The notes beneath the pieces are model-generated. The model saw only the letters and a list, made by a program, of their open reading frames with translations, was not told the DNA's origin and did not search any database. Both the position numbers and the translations under genes were made by a program. Of a stretch of DNA of 27,899 bases, positions 8,844-14,967 are shown one piece after another. Each line of letters begins with the position of its first letter. Within the stretch, counting starts at the first letter, position 1. Origin of the DNA: GCA-016699975 sp964515255 (lineage in GTDB: Bacteria; Patescibacteriota; Minisyncoccia; Moranbacterales; UBA1568); the NCBI GenBank assembly GCA_964515255.1, contig CAZETL010000005.1:1-27899 (forward strand), written 5' to 3'.

Positions 8844-8876
8844 TCCGAAAAAAAACCGGGAGGGAACCCTCCCGAA
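8844..8876 (-). terminator. Strong terminator upstream of rpoB
   Basis: CGGGAGGG-2 nt-CCCTCCCG is a perfect 8-bp stem, followed on the minus strand by GTTTTTTTT. An A/T run on the other side makes it potentially bidirectional. It ends the small transcription unit that starts near 9145. Confidence 0.85.
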
Positions 8877-8897
8877 AAAACAGACAATCATGTAATT

Positions 8898-9074
8898 TCA
8901 CCGTGCATCTTCTTCCCTTTCCGTCCTCCCTGCGGCAGCAGTAAGGACTGAATTAGGGGGGCACCCTCGGTATATATCCTTCAATAACCTCTCTCGATTT
9001 CCTCTCTCGCCAGAGGCCGCTCTCCGAGATCCCTTACTGAAATGTTTCTTATCGCCCCGATTGCATATTTTCAC
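8898..9074 (-). CDS. Possible small basic protein, 58 residues (or part of a structured RNA)
   Basis: A GTG at 9074-9072 has a near-perfect SD (GGAGGAG, 7 nt upstream) and opens a 58-codon frame rich in Arg and Lys (MKICNRGDKKHFSKGSRR...). The stop lies ~22 bp before a strong terminator, and a good promoter lies ~80 bp upstream of the start, so the unit is self-contained. No family is recognised. The same stretch can form stable hairpins, for example GTCCT-UA-CTGC...GCAG-GG-AGGAC around 8922-8950 and CCTCT...AGAGG near 9001-9017, so a non-coding RNA of ~290 nt is an equally good reading. The SD favours translation; the base pairing favours RNA. Confidence 0.35.
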   Translation of the reverse strand: MKICNRGDKKHFSKGSRRAASGERGNRERLLKDIYRGCPPNSVLTAAAGRTEREEDAR

Positions 9075-9151
9075 ACGCGTTCTCCTCCGCAAGTCTGCAA
9101 ACAAAATTAGATGGAACCAAAGAACAAAAAACTCATCTCAAGGAACGTTTG

Positions 9152-9180
9152 ACAATAACAGGAAATGATATATCTGTCAA
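9152..9180 (-). promoter_or_regulatory. Promoter of the small unit upstream of rpoB
   Basis: Perfect TTGACA (9180-9175), a 17-bp spacer, then TG-T-TATTGT (-10 at 9157-9152). The outer bases form a TTGACA...TGTCAA inverted repeat across the promoter (9180-9175 and ~9153-9148), which may be coincidental. Confidence 0.65.
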
Positions 9181-9217
9181 TTACCCAGACTCTTGACCCG
9201 AACCCGAAAGAAATTCA

Positions 9218-9772
9218 TTACTTCCCCGTCCAGGAATACCAGCGAATCGGGCCCGCCTCAAACGGGACCGAACTTCGAATGCGGAGCGTCCGAAACCGCC
9301 TCTCCGGATCAAACGCAGAATGACGCTCCGAATCTCCCTGATCGAACCCTATCAGACTTCCGAAACTCACCGGAACCATGTTCTCGACATTTCCGCTCCC
9401 GTCAACAAGTTGAACTTCAACTGTCGCTTCAGCGCCATCCTTCAATACCAGCTTCTGGATCCCGTCGCTCCCCCGTTTCCAATCAACCACGCCGGGAATC
9501 TGCACAAGAACCCGCTGGAAGCGCTTTGTCGGCACGAGCGGCGGATCAATGGAGATATTCCCCCACTCAGTGCCAACGCTAAACGAGGGAACGATTTCTT
9601 TTGTTTCGGAACCGAAGAAAATATTTGTCCGCCCAAAAAAAATTTCTGCAAGAAAAAACAAGGACGCACTCACAAAGAGAGCTGCAAGAGAGCCGAACAA
9701 TATTTTGGTTTGTCTTTCGTGGAAGAAATTCGTAGGGAAAATTTCTAAAATTATGCGCCTCCAGTATACCAC
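9218..9772 (-). CDS. Single-pass membrane protein of unknown function
   Basis: About 184 residues if the GTG at 9772 is used. The frame has no ATG near its 5' end, so the start is uncertain. A TTG at 9700 would give a protein beginning just before the membrane helix, and a GGAGG lies 6 nt before an in-frame ATT at 9751. One transmembrane segment (FGSLAALFVSASLFFLAEIF, about residues 26-45 from the GTG start) is followed by a ~130-residue, probably extracytoplasmic, beta-rich domain ending in RWYSWTGK. No family is recognised. It is the third gene after the amidase and the TsaB-like gene, separated from the latter by ~50 bp, and probably belongs to the same transcript. An extended -10 box (TG-G-TATACT) overlaps the putative start region and could provide a second promoter. 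Confidence 0.6.
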   Translation of the reverse strand: MVYWRRIILEIFPTNFFHERQTKILFGSLAALFVSASLFFLAEIFFGRTNIFFGSETKEIVPSFSVGTEWGNISIDPPLVPTKRFQRVLVQIPGVVDWKRGSDGIQKLVLKDGAEATVEVQLVDGSGNVENMVPVSFGSLIGFDQGDSERHSAFDPERRFRTLRIRSSVPFEAGPIRWYSWTGK

Positions 9773-9821
9773 ACGCGGACTTCCCGTACTCCATTCCAAA
9801 GAAGCGGAGAATTTTTCAGAA

Positions 9822-10124
9822 TCATTCTTGGGTCGGATTTGCTGATGATGCAAGGGGGGCAAGATTCCACATACTTGCAACCGTCTCAGCGATGCGTCTC
9901 GAAGAATATCCGTCCGGAAGCTCCGAACAGACGCGGATACTAGCCACACTTTCCGGCAAAACATTCTTCCTCCTCAAGAGAGCATCTATCTCGGAAAGCA
10001 ACTTCTCCGAGAGCTCCCTATTCGGGGTTATCAGCGATTTCTCGATTTCCACTTCATTATCCAGAAGAGAAATTATGGTTTCCTCTTCTCTCACATCAAG
10101 CACCAAGGCGTTCGACTTCGGCAT
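9822..10124 (-). CDS. Half-length TsaB-like (ASKHA fold) protein
   Basis: 100 residues from the ATG at 10124-10122; a TTG at 10139 overlapping the amidase stop is the alternative. The layout resembles the N-terminal half of TsaB, the scaffold protein of the tRNA t6A enzyme. It has an initial beta-strand (NALVLDVREEETIISLL), then a helix matching the LS..LLP.I..LL segment (SEKLLSEIDALLRRKNVL), then the strand and helix around the usual GPGSFTGLR motif. Here that motif is degenerate (ELPDGYSSRRIAETVASMW). The C-terminal half of TsaB is missing, and the gene follows the amidase with no real gap. It may be a degenerate paralogue rather than the active TsaB. Assignment is by pattern only. Confidence 0.5.
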   Translation of the reverse strand: MPKSNALVLDVREEETIISLLDNEVEIEKSLITPNRELSEKLLSEIDALLRRKNVLPESVASIRVCSELPDGYSSRRIAETVASMWNLAPLASSANPTQE

Positions 10125-10135
10125 AACTCGCAGAA

Positions 10136-11014
10136 TCAAAGTTTTTTTCCATGAATCTCACCCCAATCAAAACCCCACGGATCAGTTTTCCGGCCCGAAG
10201 CGATATCGCTGTGCCCTAAAATATGTTTGATATCATAGCGACTCTTGATATCGGCAATGAGCTCCTGGAGCGACACGTACTGTTCGTCAGTCGGATTCCC
10301 GTCGGCCTTTCCGATAATTTCGATGCCGATCGAAAAATCATTTACGTTGTCCCGCCCGTCCTTCATTTGAGATTCGCCGGCATGATACGCGATATTTGTC
10401 TCCTTGACCAACCGATACACTGTTCCGTCCCGCGCGAGAAGATAGTGCGGCGATACGCCGTAGCTCTTGTAGATATCGATAATCTTCGAAACCGAAAATG
10501 GGTCGCCGCCGAGCGCGTTATACGTCGAATGAAGAACAATCGTGTCAATCTTCCGTTCGCTCTTTTTCGAAAATCCCCAGGAAACTAATTTGTCCAACAC
10601 AGAGAAACTCTCTTCGCGAGCATCCGCGTTGTCGCGTAATTTCTCAGTTTTTTCAGAAGAAACCAGGTTTTCTTCCGCTGTCCCAGCGTTTTTATTATCG
10701 CCCGCCTGAGACAAATCAATGCTTTTTGCGGAGTCAATGCGATCCCCTTCTCGAGTTGATTGATTTCCAGATCCCGCTTCCCCATCTTCGTCTGTCTCTT
10801 GAGGGATATCATTCCCCGACTCGAGGCGTTCGACAAGCGCCTGTTTCTCATCATTCGACAGCTTCTCTGATTTCGAAACAACGGCGTCATCCCCCACAAA
10901 TTCCTTCTTCGATGACATTGAATTCTTCCCAAAGAGAAAAAAACCGACCACACTTGTCAGAACGACAAATGCAATCAAGAGCCATGTCCACGGATTTTTG
11001 AGCAGCATTGGCAT
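10136..11014 (-). CDS. Membrane-anchored N-acetylmuramoyl-L-alanine amidase (Amidase_2/AmpD-like)
   Basis: 292 residues. This is a zinc amidase that cleaves the bond between N-acetylmuramic acid and L-alanine in peptidoglycan. An N-terminal anchor (residues ~9-28, WTWLLIAFVVLTSVVGFFLF) is followed by a charged, low-complexity linker (about 35-140) and the catalytic domain (about 155-292). Zinc ligands in AmpD order are H162 (IVLHSTYN), H268 (LGHSDIASGRKTDP) and D278. The probable catalytic glutamate is E232 (SIGIEIIG) and K276 is also kept, so the enzyme should be active outside the membrane. No SD is seen. A TG-C-TATTCT box ends 9 nt before the ATG, so the mRNA may be leaderless. First gene of an operon with the TsaB-like gene and the unknown membrane protein. 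Confidence 0.9.
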   Translation of the reverse strand: MPMLLKNPWTWLLIAFVVLTSVVGFFLFGKNSMSSKKEFVGDDAVVSKSEKLSNDEKQALVERLESGNDIPQETDEDGEAGSGNQSTREGDRIDSAKSIDLSQAGDNKNAGTAEENLVSSEKTEKLRDNADAREESFSVLDKLVSWGFSKKSERKIDTIVLHSTYNALGGDPFSVSKIIDIYKSYGVSPHYLLARDGTVYRLVKETNIAYHAGESQMKDGRDNVNDFSIGIEIIGKADGNPTDEQYVSLQELIADIKSRYDIKHILGHSDIASGRKTDPWGFDWGEIHGKKL

Positions 11015-11017
11015 ACG

Positions 11018-11031
11018 CCGTTAAGAATAGC
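11018..11031 (-). promoter_or_regulatory. Extended -10 of the amidase operon
   Basis: TG-C-TATTCT on the minus strand directly follows the T-tract of the upstream terminator and ends 9 nt before the amidase ATG. No separate -35 is visible; that position falls inside the terminator stem. Confidence 0.4.
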
Positions 11032-11059
11032 AAAAACCTTCTCTTTAGAGAAGGTTTTT
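11032..11059. terminator. Bidirectional intrinsic terminator
   Basis: AAAAACCTTCTCT-TT-AGAGAAGGTTTTT is a perfect 13-bp inverted repeat with a U-tract on either strand. On the minus strand it would end transcripts coming from the DUF883/holin side. Confidence 0.85.
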
Positions 11060-11393
11060 AAGAAGGACCGCAGGCTCTGTTATATCCACATTTGATCGTC
11101 ACCGGATCCTTGGACAGAAGAGTCCGGGAGACGTTTCAGGCGAACCACTTCTCCCAAGTGCCACTGGATAAGTCTCTCTACGAGAGAACTATGCCAAGCG
11201 AAATACCACCGAAAAAATGGCGAGTGCCGAAATATGGGAGCAAAGGAATGCGGCAACGGAAGAATTTTTACGAAAATCCGACAAAGGAACATGAGAGCAT
11301 CCTCCAAGTAAGCCCCTCTTCTTTCTCTCAATGAAATAACAACCCCAGCCACACAAATGCCGGAATCGCAAAAGACAAAGAACTCCTCTCAAC
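11060..11393. other. Intergenic stretch without a convincing gene
   Basis: About 330 bp between the DUF883-like gene and the terminator. A 90-codon minus frame (11080-11352, GTG start, no clear SD) ends 21 bp before the terminator and carries one cysteine-containing hydrophobic segment, but has no family resemblance. Local hairpins are present, such as CACTT/AAGTG and GGGAGA/TCTCCC near 11128-11165. No tRNA fold could be built: no T-loop, and no U at the position before a putative anticodon. A small RNA processed from the upstream transcript is possible. Confidence 0.3.
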
Positions 11394-11648
11394 TTATTTT
11401 TTTCTCCCCGTGAAAAACCCTATGATCGCCCCGATAATTGCACCGATACCAAGCGCGATGCCGGCAGATTTTTCCGGATTTTTTCTCACATATTCCCGCC
11501 CTTCCTCGACTTTTTCAGCGACAGCGTCTTTTGCATGCTCGGCTTTCTCGAGTATCGCCTTCTTTGCTTCATTTGCTCTCGCAGTCACTTCATCGATTGC
11601 ACCGTCAATTTTCTCTTTCGAAGAATTCAAGAAGTCATTCATATGCAA
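11394..11648 (-). CDS. DUF883/ElaB-YqjD-like membrane-tail protein
   Basis: 84 residues (82 if the third-codon ATG is used). A charged, alanine-rich amphipathic helix (residues ~1-58; KEKIDGAIDEVTARANEAKK...) is followed by a C-terminal glycine-rich membrane helix (GIALGIGAIIGAIIGFF) and a basic tail GRKK. This is the layout of the ElaB/YqjD/DUF883 family, inner-membrane tail-anchored proteins reported to bind ribosomes in E. coli. It lies 43 bp downstream of the holin-X-like gene on the same strand, matching the yqjD-yqjE pairing known in enterobacteria. No SD is present; a TACAAT box lies 11 nt upstream of the ATG. Confidence 0.65.
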   Translation of the reverse strand: MHMNDFLNSSKEKIDGAIDEVTARANEAKKAILEKAEHAKDAVAEKVEEGREYVRKNPEKSAGIALGIGAIIGAIIGFFTGRKK

Positions 11649-11691
11649 TCAGTTAATTGTAGAATCCGCTTATTTTGGCTACGATCTGCCA

Positions 11692-12048
11692 TTACCGACG
11701 CGAAAAGGAGAAAAGGGCCGCTCCTACTGCAATGAAGAGAACTCCAACTACGATTGATCCCGTCGCCGTGCCAAGTCGAAGCGCCTCGACCAGCACTGTG
11801 CCGACTCCGAAAACAAGAAACCCAAACCCCAAAAAGAGAAACGTCACGCCGAGCACCAGGTTTCGGACAAATCGGATGACAAAAGATCTCACGTCATTCT
11901 CAATCGTCCCGGCAACCGCAAGCGCGCCGCCGACCACTTCCCTCGCATGGCGCAGCACAAGCCCGACGATCGTGGCAATCCAGGACGACTCAGAAGATCT
12001 TCCTTCTTTGCTTTCTTTTTCCGACGAACCGTCCGGGGCTTCCAGCAT
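11692..12048 (-). CDS. Holin-X/YqjE-like two-helix membrane protein
   Basis: 118 residues from the ATG at 12048-12046. The frame stays open much further upstream, but that part is antisense to the lamin-tail gene and is rejected. A short acidic cytoplasmic start is followed by an amphipathic helix (about 22-60) and two transmembrane helices (about 63-85 and 96-114; LGVTFLFLGFGFLVFGVGTV and GSIVVGVLFIAVGAALF). This matches the phage_holin_3_6/YqjE family, small membrane proteins of unclear role often encoded beside a DUF883 protein, as here. Its promoter (TG-A-TATACT at about 12086-12081) overlaps the region of the divergent lamin-tail promoter. No SD is seen. Confidence 0.6.
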   Translation of the reverse strand: MLEAPDGSSEKESKEGRSSESSWIATIVGLVLRHAREVVGGALAVAGTIENDVRSFVIRFVRNLVLGVTFLFLGFGFLVFGVGTVLVEALRLGTATGSIVVGVLFIAVGAALFSFSRR

Positions 12049-12080
12049 AATCACTCGGGTGGAAATTATCTCTATCGCCG

Positions 12081-12123
12081 AGTATATCACGATTCTTGAC
12101 AAGACAAAAATAGATGCTACCAT
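12081..12123. promoter_or_regulatory. Divergent, interleaved promoters of the holin-like and lamin-tail genes
   Basis: Plus strand: TTGACA (12096-12101), 16-bp spacer, TG-C-TACCAT (-10 at 12118-12123), serving the secreted protein with a ~50-nt leader. Minus strand: TG-A-TATACT with the -10 at 12086-12081, serving the holin-like gene. The two sites are only ~10 bp apart, so the polymerases would compete. Confidence 0.6.
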
Positions 12124-12181
12124 CACGCGCCACAGCAAGAACACGGTTAAATCCAGGAAATTCAGAATCAGAACACTGCCT

Positions 12182-13804
12182 ATGCTCAGTCGACTACCAT
12201 CCCTCTCGCTCGGAGGCATCCCCCTTCTCTTTTCCCTCGCGATTCTTCCTACATCAGCACTCGCCGCAACCCCCGACATCTTCATCTCCCAAGTCCAGAT
12301 TGAAGGCGAGCAAACTTCCGATGATTTCGTTGCCATTCGGAATGACGAACATTGCGCCGTCGATCTCTCCGGATGGAAACTGAGGAAACGTACCGCTTCC
12401 GGATCAGAATCTTCCGTGCGCGTATTCGGAAACGGATCCATCCTGCCGCCGGGAGAAACCTTCATCTGGGCAAGTAGCACAGAAAATTTTGCCGACACTA
12501 TAAAGGCAAACGAGCAGAGTTCGGCGACGCTTGCGCGGGACAATGCGATTGCACTCCTCGATGGAGACAGCGTCATTATTGATTCCATCGCCTGGGGTGT
12601 CATTCAAAAACCATTCCGGTTATCCGACACGCCAGTCGAAAACCCAGGAAAAAATGAAAGTGTCTACCGCGCAGCGGCAGGCGGTCCCGCAAGCGCAGGC
12701 CAAACGGAAATCCCCAGGGCAACCTCCCTTGATGGAGGAGATTTCGATCTTTGCGGCGCATCAAAAGACCGCGCCGAACAAAGCAGCGTCGTTCTCTCGG
12801 AAATCCTCGCGGACCCGTCGGGCGATGAAAACGAAAATGAGTTCATCGAAATCGAAAATCGCGGAGAAGCGCCCGTCGACCTCTCGAAGTGGACGCTGCG
12901 GGACGCATCAAAAACCGGAAAATATACCTTCCCGTCAGGCGCTTCGATTGAAACTGGAAAATTTTCTCTGCTTCGAAGATCCGATTTCACGTTCGCGCTC
13001 AACAACACCGATGAAACCGTATCCCTCGAAGACGCGCGCGGAAAACAAGCTGATTCCGTCTCATGGACCAATTCAAAAGAAAGCGTCTCGCTCGCCCGGG
13101 ACGGCGCACGCTGGCGAAACACTCGTTTCCTGACGCCCGGAGAGACCAATCGTTTCGATCGCGAACCGTCAGCAAAGACAAAACTCTCTCGATCGGGATT
13201 CGCGGGAATCGCCGTTGATTTCTCCGCAAACATACGGGACCTCGACCGGGACCCGACGAAAGTCATCTGGGATTTCGGCGACGGACACCGGAGCTACAAG
13301 AAGAAGACGACGCATGTCTATGGAAAGGAAGGAAGATATCGCGCGTCACTTCGGTACACCGACGGCACTTCGGATATTGAGAAACGCTTCACGGTAAAAA
13401 TTGAGAATTACCACGCGCCAAAAGTCCGCATCACCGAGATCGTTCCAAATCCCGCCGGAAAAGACACTGGTCGCGAATATCTCATTCTCGTGAATCGATC
13501 GAGGAAGACGGTCGATATGAGAGGCTGGTTCATTGCAACGAAATCCCGAACCAAAACAAAAAACTTTGTGAACCACGAAATCAAAAAGAGCTTTATCCTG
13601 AAACCCGGAGAGTCGAAGCGGATCACCTCCGAATACGCCGCCTTCGCCCTCGGAAATACCCGACAGTACGTCGAGCTTCGCGACCCGAGAAAGAAAACGG
13701 CGCAAAAAATACGCTACAAACTCGAGAAGAGCGCTCCGGACGAATCCGTCTACTCGAAAGAGCCGGGAGCCGCCTGGAAATGGAGAATCCCAGAGACCCC
13801 TTGA
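12182..13804 (+). CDS. Secreted lamin-tail/PKD domain protein
   Basis: 540 residues. A typical signal peptide (hydrophobic core about 11-22, cleavage after ALA at ~28) sets the start at the ATG at 12182; the frame is open upstream, but that part is antisense to the holin-like gene. Domains in order: lamin-tail domain 1 (about 33-145, DLSGWKLR), lamin-tail domain 2 (about 202-300, NEFIEIENRG...VDLSKWTLRD), a PKD domain (about 338-408, VIWDFGDG...VYGKEGRYRASLRY) and lamin-tail domain 3 (about 415-512, YLILVNRS...VDMRGWFI). There is no C-terminal anchor or sorting motif, so it is probably released or bound non-covalently. Lamin-tail and PKD beta-sandwiches commonly mediate surface adhesion or protein binding; the exact role here is unknown. 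No SD. Confidence 0.85.
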   Translation: MLSRLPSLSLGGIPLLFSLAILPTSALAATPDIFISQVQIEGEQTSDDFVAIRNDEHCAVDLSGWKLRKRTASGSESSVRVFGNGSILPPGETFIWASSTENFADTIKANEQSSATLARDNAIALLDGDSVIIDSIAWGVIQKPFRLSDTPVENPGKNESVYRAAAGGPASAGQTEIPRATSLDGGDFDLCGASKDRAEQSSVVLSEILADPSGDENENEFIEIENRGEAPVDLSKWTLRDASKTGKYTFPSGASIETGKFSLLRRSDFTFALNNTDETVSLEDARGKQADSVSWTNSKESVSLARDGARWRNTRFLTPGETNRFDREPSAKTKLSRSGFAGIAVDFSANIRDLDRDPTKVIWDFGDGHRSYKKKTTHVYGKEGRYRASLRYTDGTSDIEKRFTVKIENYHAPKVRITEIVPNPAGKDTGREYLILVNRSRKTVDMRGWFIATKSRTKTKNFVNHEIKKSFILKPGESKRITSEYAAFALGNTRQYVELRDPRKKTAQKIRYKLEKSAPDESVYSKEPGAAWKWRIPETP

Positions 13805-13829
13805 CAAGAAAACTAGCGCGTACTAGAAA
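13801..13829 (+). promoter_or_regulatory. Promoter of the structured unit, overlapping a stop codon
   Basis: Perfect TTGACA (13801-13806) overlaps the TGA stop of the lamin-tail gene. A 17-bp spacer is followed by TAGAAA (4 of 6 matches). The spacer contains the inverted repeat CTAG-6 nt-CTAG. Transcription would begin near 13836. Confidence 0.5.
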
Positions 13830-13983
13830 GAGAGTGGGTCGTTAACAACGAGGCGTAAGCCAGATATCCCTCGGGATATGACTGAACCGCTTTGTCTGTC
13901 GACGAGCCACCAACCGGGTCCCCGTTTTTACAAGGGGGCAAAGCCATCAAAGCCGGGTCTTCGATCCGGCAAAGGAGTTCGCT

Positions 13984-14157
13984 GTGAATCGCCAAAAAAA
14001 CTGGGCGAACGTGCCCGACACCATCCAGGCCGCATCCCCCGCCAGCGCTTCCGGCCACCACCCGCCCGACATCGTCGCCAATGAGAACGCGGATCTGATC
14101 GGCTTGGGCCTGGGCATGAATGACATGATCAACGGCGCCGGTCGCTTCGCAGCGTGA
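13984..14157 (+). CDS. Possible small protein of 57 residues inside the structured unit
   Basis: A GTG at 13984 is preceded by AAAGGAG 6 nt upstream. The frame (MNRQKNWANVPDTIQAAS...MINGAGRFAA) has a strong preference for G or C in third codon positions, unlike the flanking genes, which is what coding sequence from a higher-GC source would show. It has no Cys, a Pro/Ala/Ser/His-rich middle, and a Gly-rich C-terminus (LIGLGLGMNDMINGAG) that is only weakly hydrophobic. The stop codon falls in a strong hairpin. The minus strand in the same codon register is also open across this stretch, as expected opposite high-GC3 coding sequence. No family is recognised; it could instead be a chance frame in an RNA gene or a remnant of a longer gene. 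Confidence 0.35.
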   Translation: MNRQKNWANVPDTIQAASPASASGHHPPDIVANENADLIGLGLGMNDMINGAGRFAA

Positions 14158-14241
14158 GCGAAGCCGGCCAGTAGTACAGCGAGTCTCGGTGAACGCGCAA
14201 ACCGAAACTCGCTGCCCATAAATATGCGCACAGTACCCCCC

Positions 14242-14275
14242 AGAAAAGACAATCATCTCTCTGGGGGTTTCTTTT
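14242..14275 (+). terminator. Terminator of the structured unit
   Basis: CCCCCAGA pairs with TCTGGGGG (8 bp) around a ~16-nt loop and is followed by TTTCTTTTTTT on the plus strand. Confidence 0.85.
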
Positions 14276-14593
14276 TTTGCAGACCTGAGAGTTTGAACGT
14301 CAACCCACCAACCAAAATTATTTCTCCTTATTCCCCCGAATACATGCTTGGAACATTCCTCCTCGGGCCTCTCCCAAAAATAATTTTTTGGCGATAGTAA
14401 GGATTTCTCAAGCGAAATCGTTGAAAAACCGATGGAAATAATACCCTTATCTCGATGATGTGCGAAATATCCGGAACTGAAAAAGACAAGAGACTCAGAT
14501 TCCAGAGAGGATTCTTGAGAGAGGCTCGAATCAAACCGCATTTGCAGACCAATTCCCGCTATCCAAAGAAGCAACTCAAGAGAATTCGGATTT
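14276..14593. other. Intergenic stretch without a convincing gene
   Basis: About 318 bp between the terminator and the RNHCP gene. One minus frame is open throughout, but it lacks an SD, a sensible start, clear codon bias or any known motif. There is a short CCAAAAA/TTTTTGG inverted repeat near 14378-14395 and no other obvious signal. Confidence 0.3.
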
Positions 14594-14908
14594 TCATGAG
14601 CGCGAACCTCTTTCGAGAATCTCGCGCAGTATCTCCCGATCGTCTTCGTCCGAAAGGCGATTTTTCTTTTCATGCCGGCAAACGATACACCGGTGGACGA
14701 GCCTCCACTCGCCTTGGGCGAAGAATGCCGACACCGGTTCCATAAGGCCCTCGCACGACGCGGCCCGATCCCCGGGGAAAACATCGACGTGGCGGCTCCA
14801 AAGGCACTTCGGACAGTGGTTGGTATAGCCATTCCCCGCGACATTCGCTCCGCACTTCCCGCACGAGAATTCTTCGATTCGCCTCTGAAATCGTTTTCCG
14901 GTATTCAT
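14594..14908 (-). CDS. RNHCP-domain zinc-ribbon protein
   Basis: 104 residues from the ATG at 14908. The pattern F-x-C-x2-C-G ... YTNHCPKCLWSRHVDVFPGD ... C-x-G-x-M is the RNHCP domain, named after its Arg/Thr-Asn-His-Cys-Pro core. The cysteine pairs (CGKC near residue 16, HCPKC near 33, C..C near 75) suggest one or two structural zinc sites. The biochemical role of the family is unknown; nucleic-acid or protein binding is a guess from the zinc ribbon. The ATG was preferred to a longer frame because the -10 box ends only 9 nt upstream, so the transcript would be near-leaderless. It is divergent from the RND adaptor gene. Confidence 0.85.
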   Translation of the reverse strand: MNTGKRFQRRIEEFSCGKCGANVAGNGYTNHCPKCLWSRHVDVFPGDRAASCEGLMEPVSAFFAQGEWRLVHRCIVCRHEKKNRLSDEDDREILREILERGSRS

Positions 14909-14912
14909 AGTC

Positions 14913-14947
14913 GTGATATTATCACATTCTATTTGAAGAAATGTCAA
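14913..14947 (-). promoter_or_regulatory. Promoter of the RNHCP gene with overlapping palindrome
   Basis: TTGACA (14947-14942), an 18-bp spacer, then GATAAT (14923-14918). A perfect 13-nt palindrome GTGATA-A-TATCAC (14925-14913) covers the -10 and the expected start of transcription, which fits an operator. Confidence 0.7.
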
Positions 14948-14967
14948 CAGTAAAATCCACACTACAC

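Larger units (their letters stand above)
13836..14275 (+). ncRNA. Candidate structured RNA of ~440 nt, unidentified
   Basis: A plus-strand unit with a promoter and strong terminator, much richer in GC (by eye >60% at 13905-14165) than its surroundings. Successive stable hairpins: TCGTT/AACGA (~13840-13852), ATATCCC/GGGATAT (13864-13879), CCCC/GGGG (~13918-13938), an 8-bp GCCGGGTC/GATCCGGC with a 3-nt loop (13952-13970), CTTCGC/GCGAAG flanked by GCCGG/CCGGC (~14138-14167), and a 13-bp CAGCGAGT-TCGGT/ACCGA-ACTCGCTG (~14177-14214). A 57-codon SD-led ORF sits inside. I looked for and did not find RNase P, tmRNA, SRP or 6S signatures. Confidence 0.4.

Noticed and set aside
8644..8895. 83-codon plus-strand ORF in the rpoB leader
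   Set aside because: No SD or promoter on that strand; it runs across the rpoB promoter and terminator, and its A-rich end derives from the terminator U-tract.
9218..9220. Full 248-residue frame (9218-9964) as one protein
   Set aside because: The upstream third lies over the TsaB-like gene in another frame and looks like a shadow; the membrane protein begins after it.
11080..11240. tRNA-like segment on the minus strand (translation resembles frames seen over tRNA genes)
   Set aside because: No T-loop consensus, no acceptor stem, and the only 7-nt anticodon-like loop lacks the required U before the anticodon.
11675..12181. Upstream extension of the lamin-tail protein frame (would give 709 residues)
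   Set aside because: It is antisense to the holin-like gene, and the ATG at 12182 begins a textbook signal peptide.
12049..12603. Upstream extension of the holin-like frame on the minus strand
   Set aside because: It lies opposite the lamin-tail coding region, shows no domain, and the two-helix protein is complete from the ATG at 12048.
13840..13980. Integron attC-like or IS200/IS605-like end, prompted by GTTAAC and subterminal hairpins
   Set aside because: No matching RYYYAAC/GTTRRRY pair at the right spacing, no integrase or transposase nearby, and no flanking repeats.
13836..14275. RNase P RNA, tmRNA, SRP RNA or 6S RNA in the structured island
   Set aside because: None of the conserved core motifs (RNase P GAGGAAAGTCC-type, tmRNA T-arm and tag, SRP tetraloop domain) could be found on either strand.
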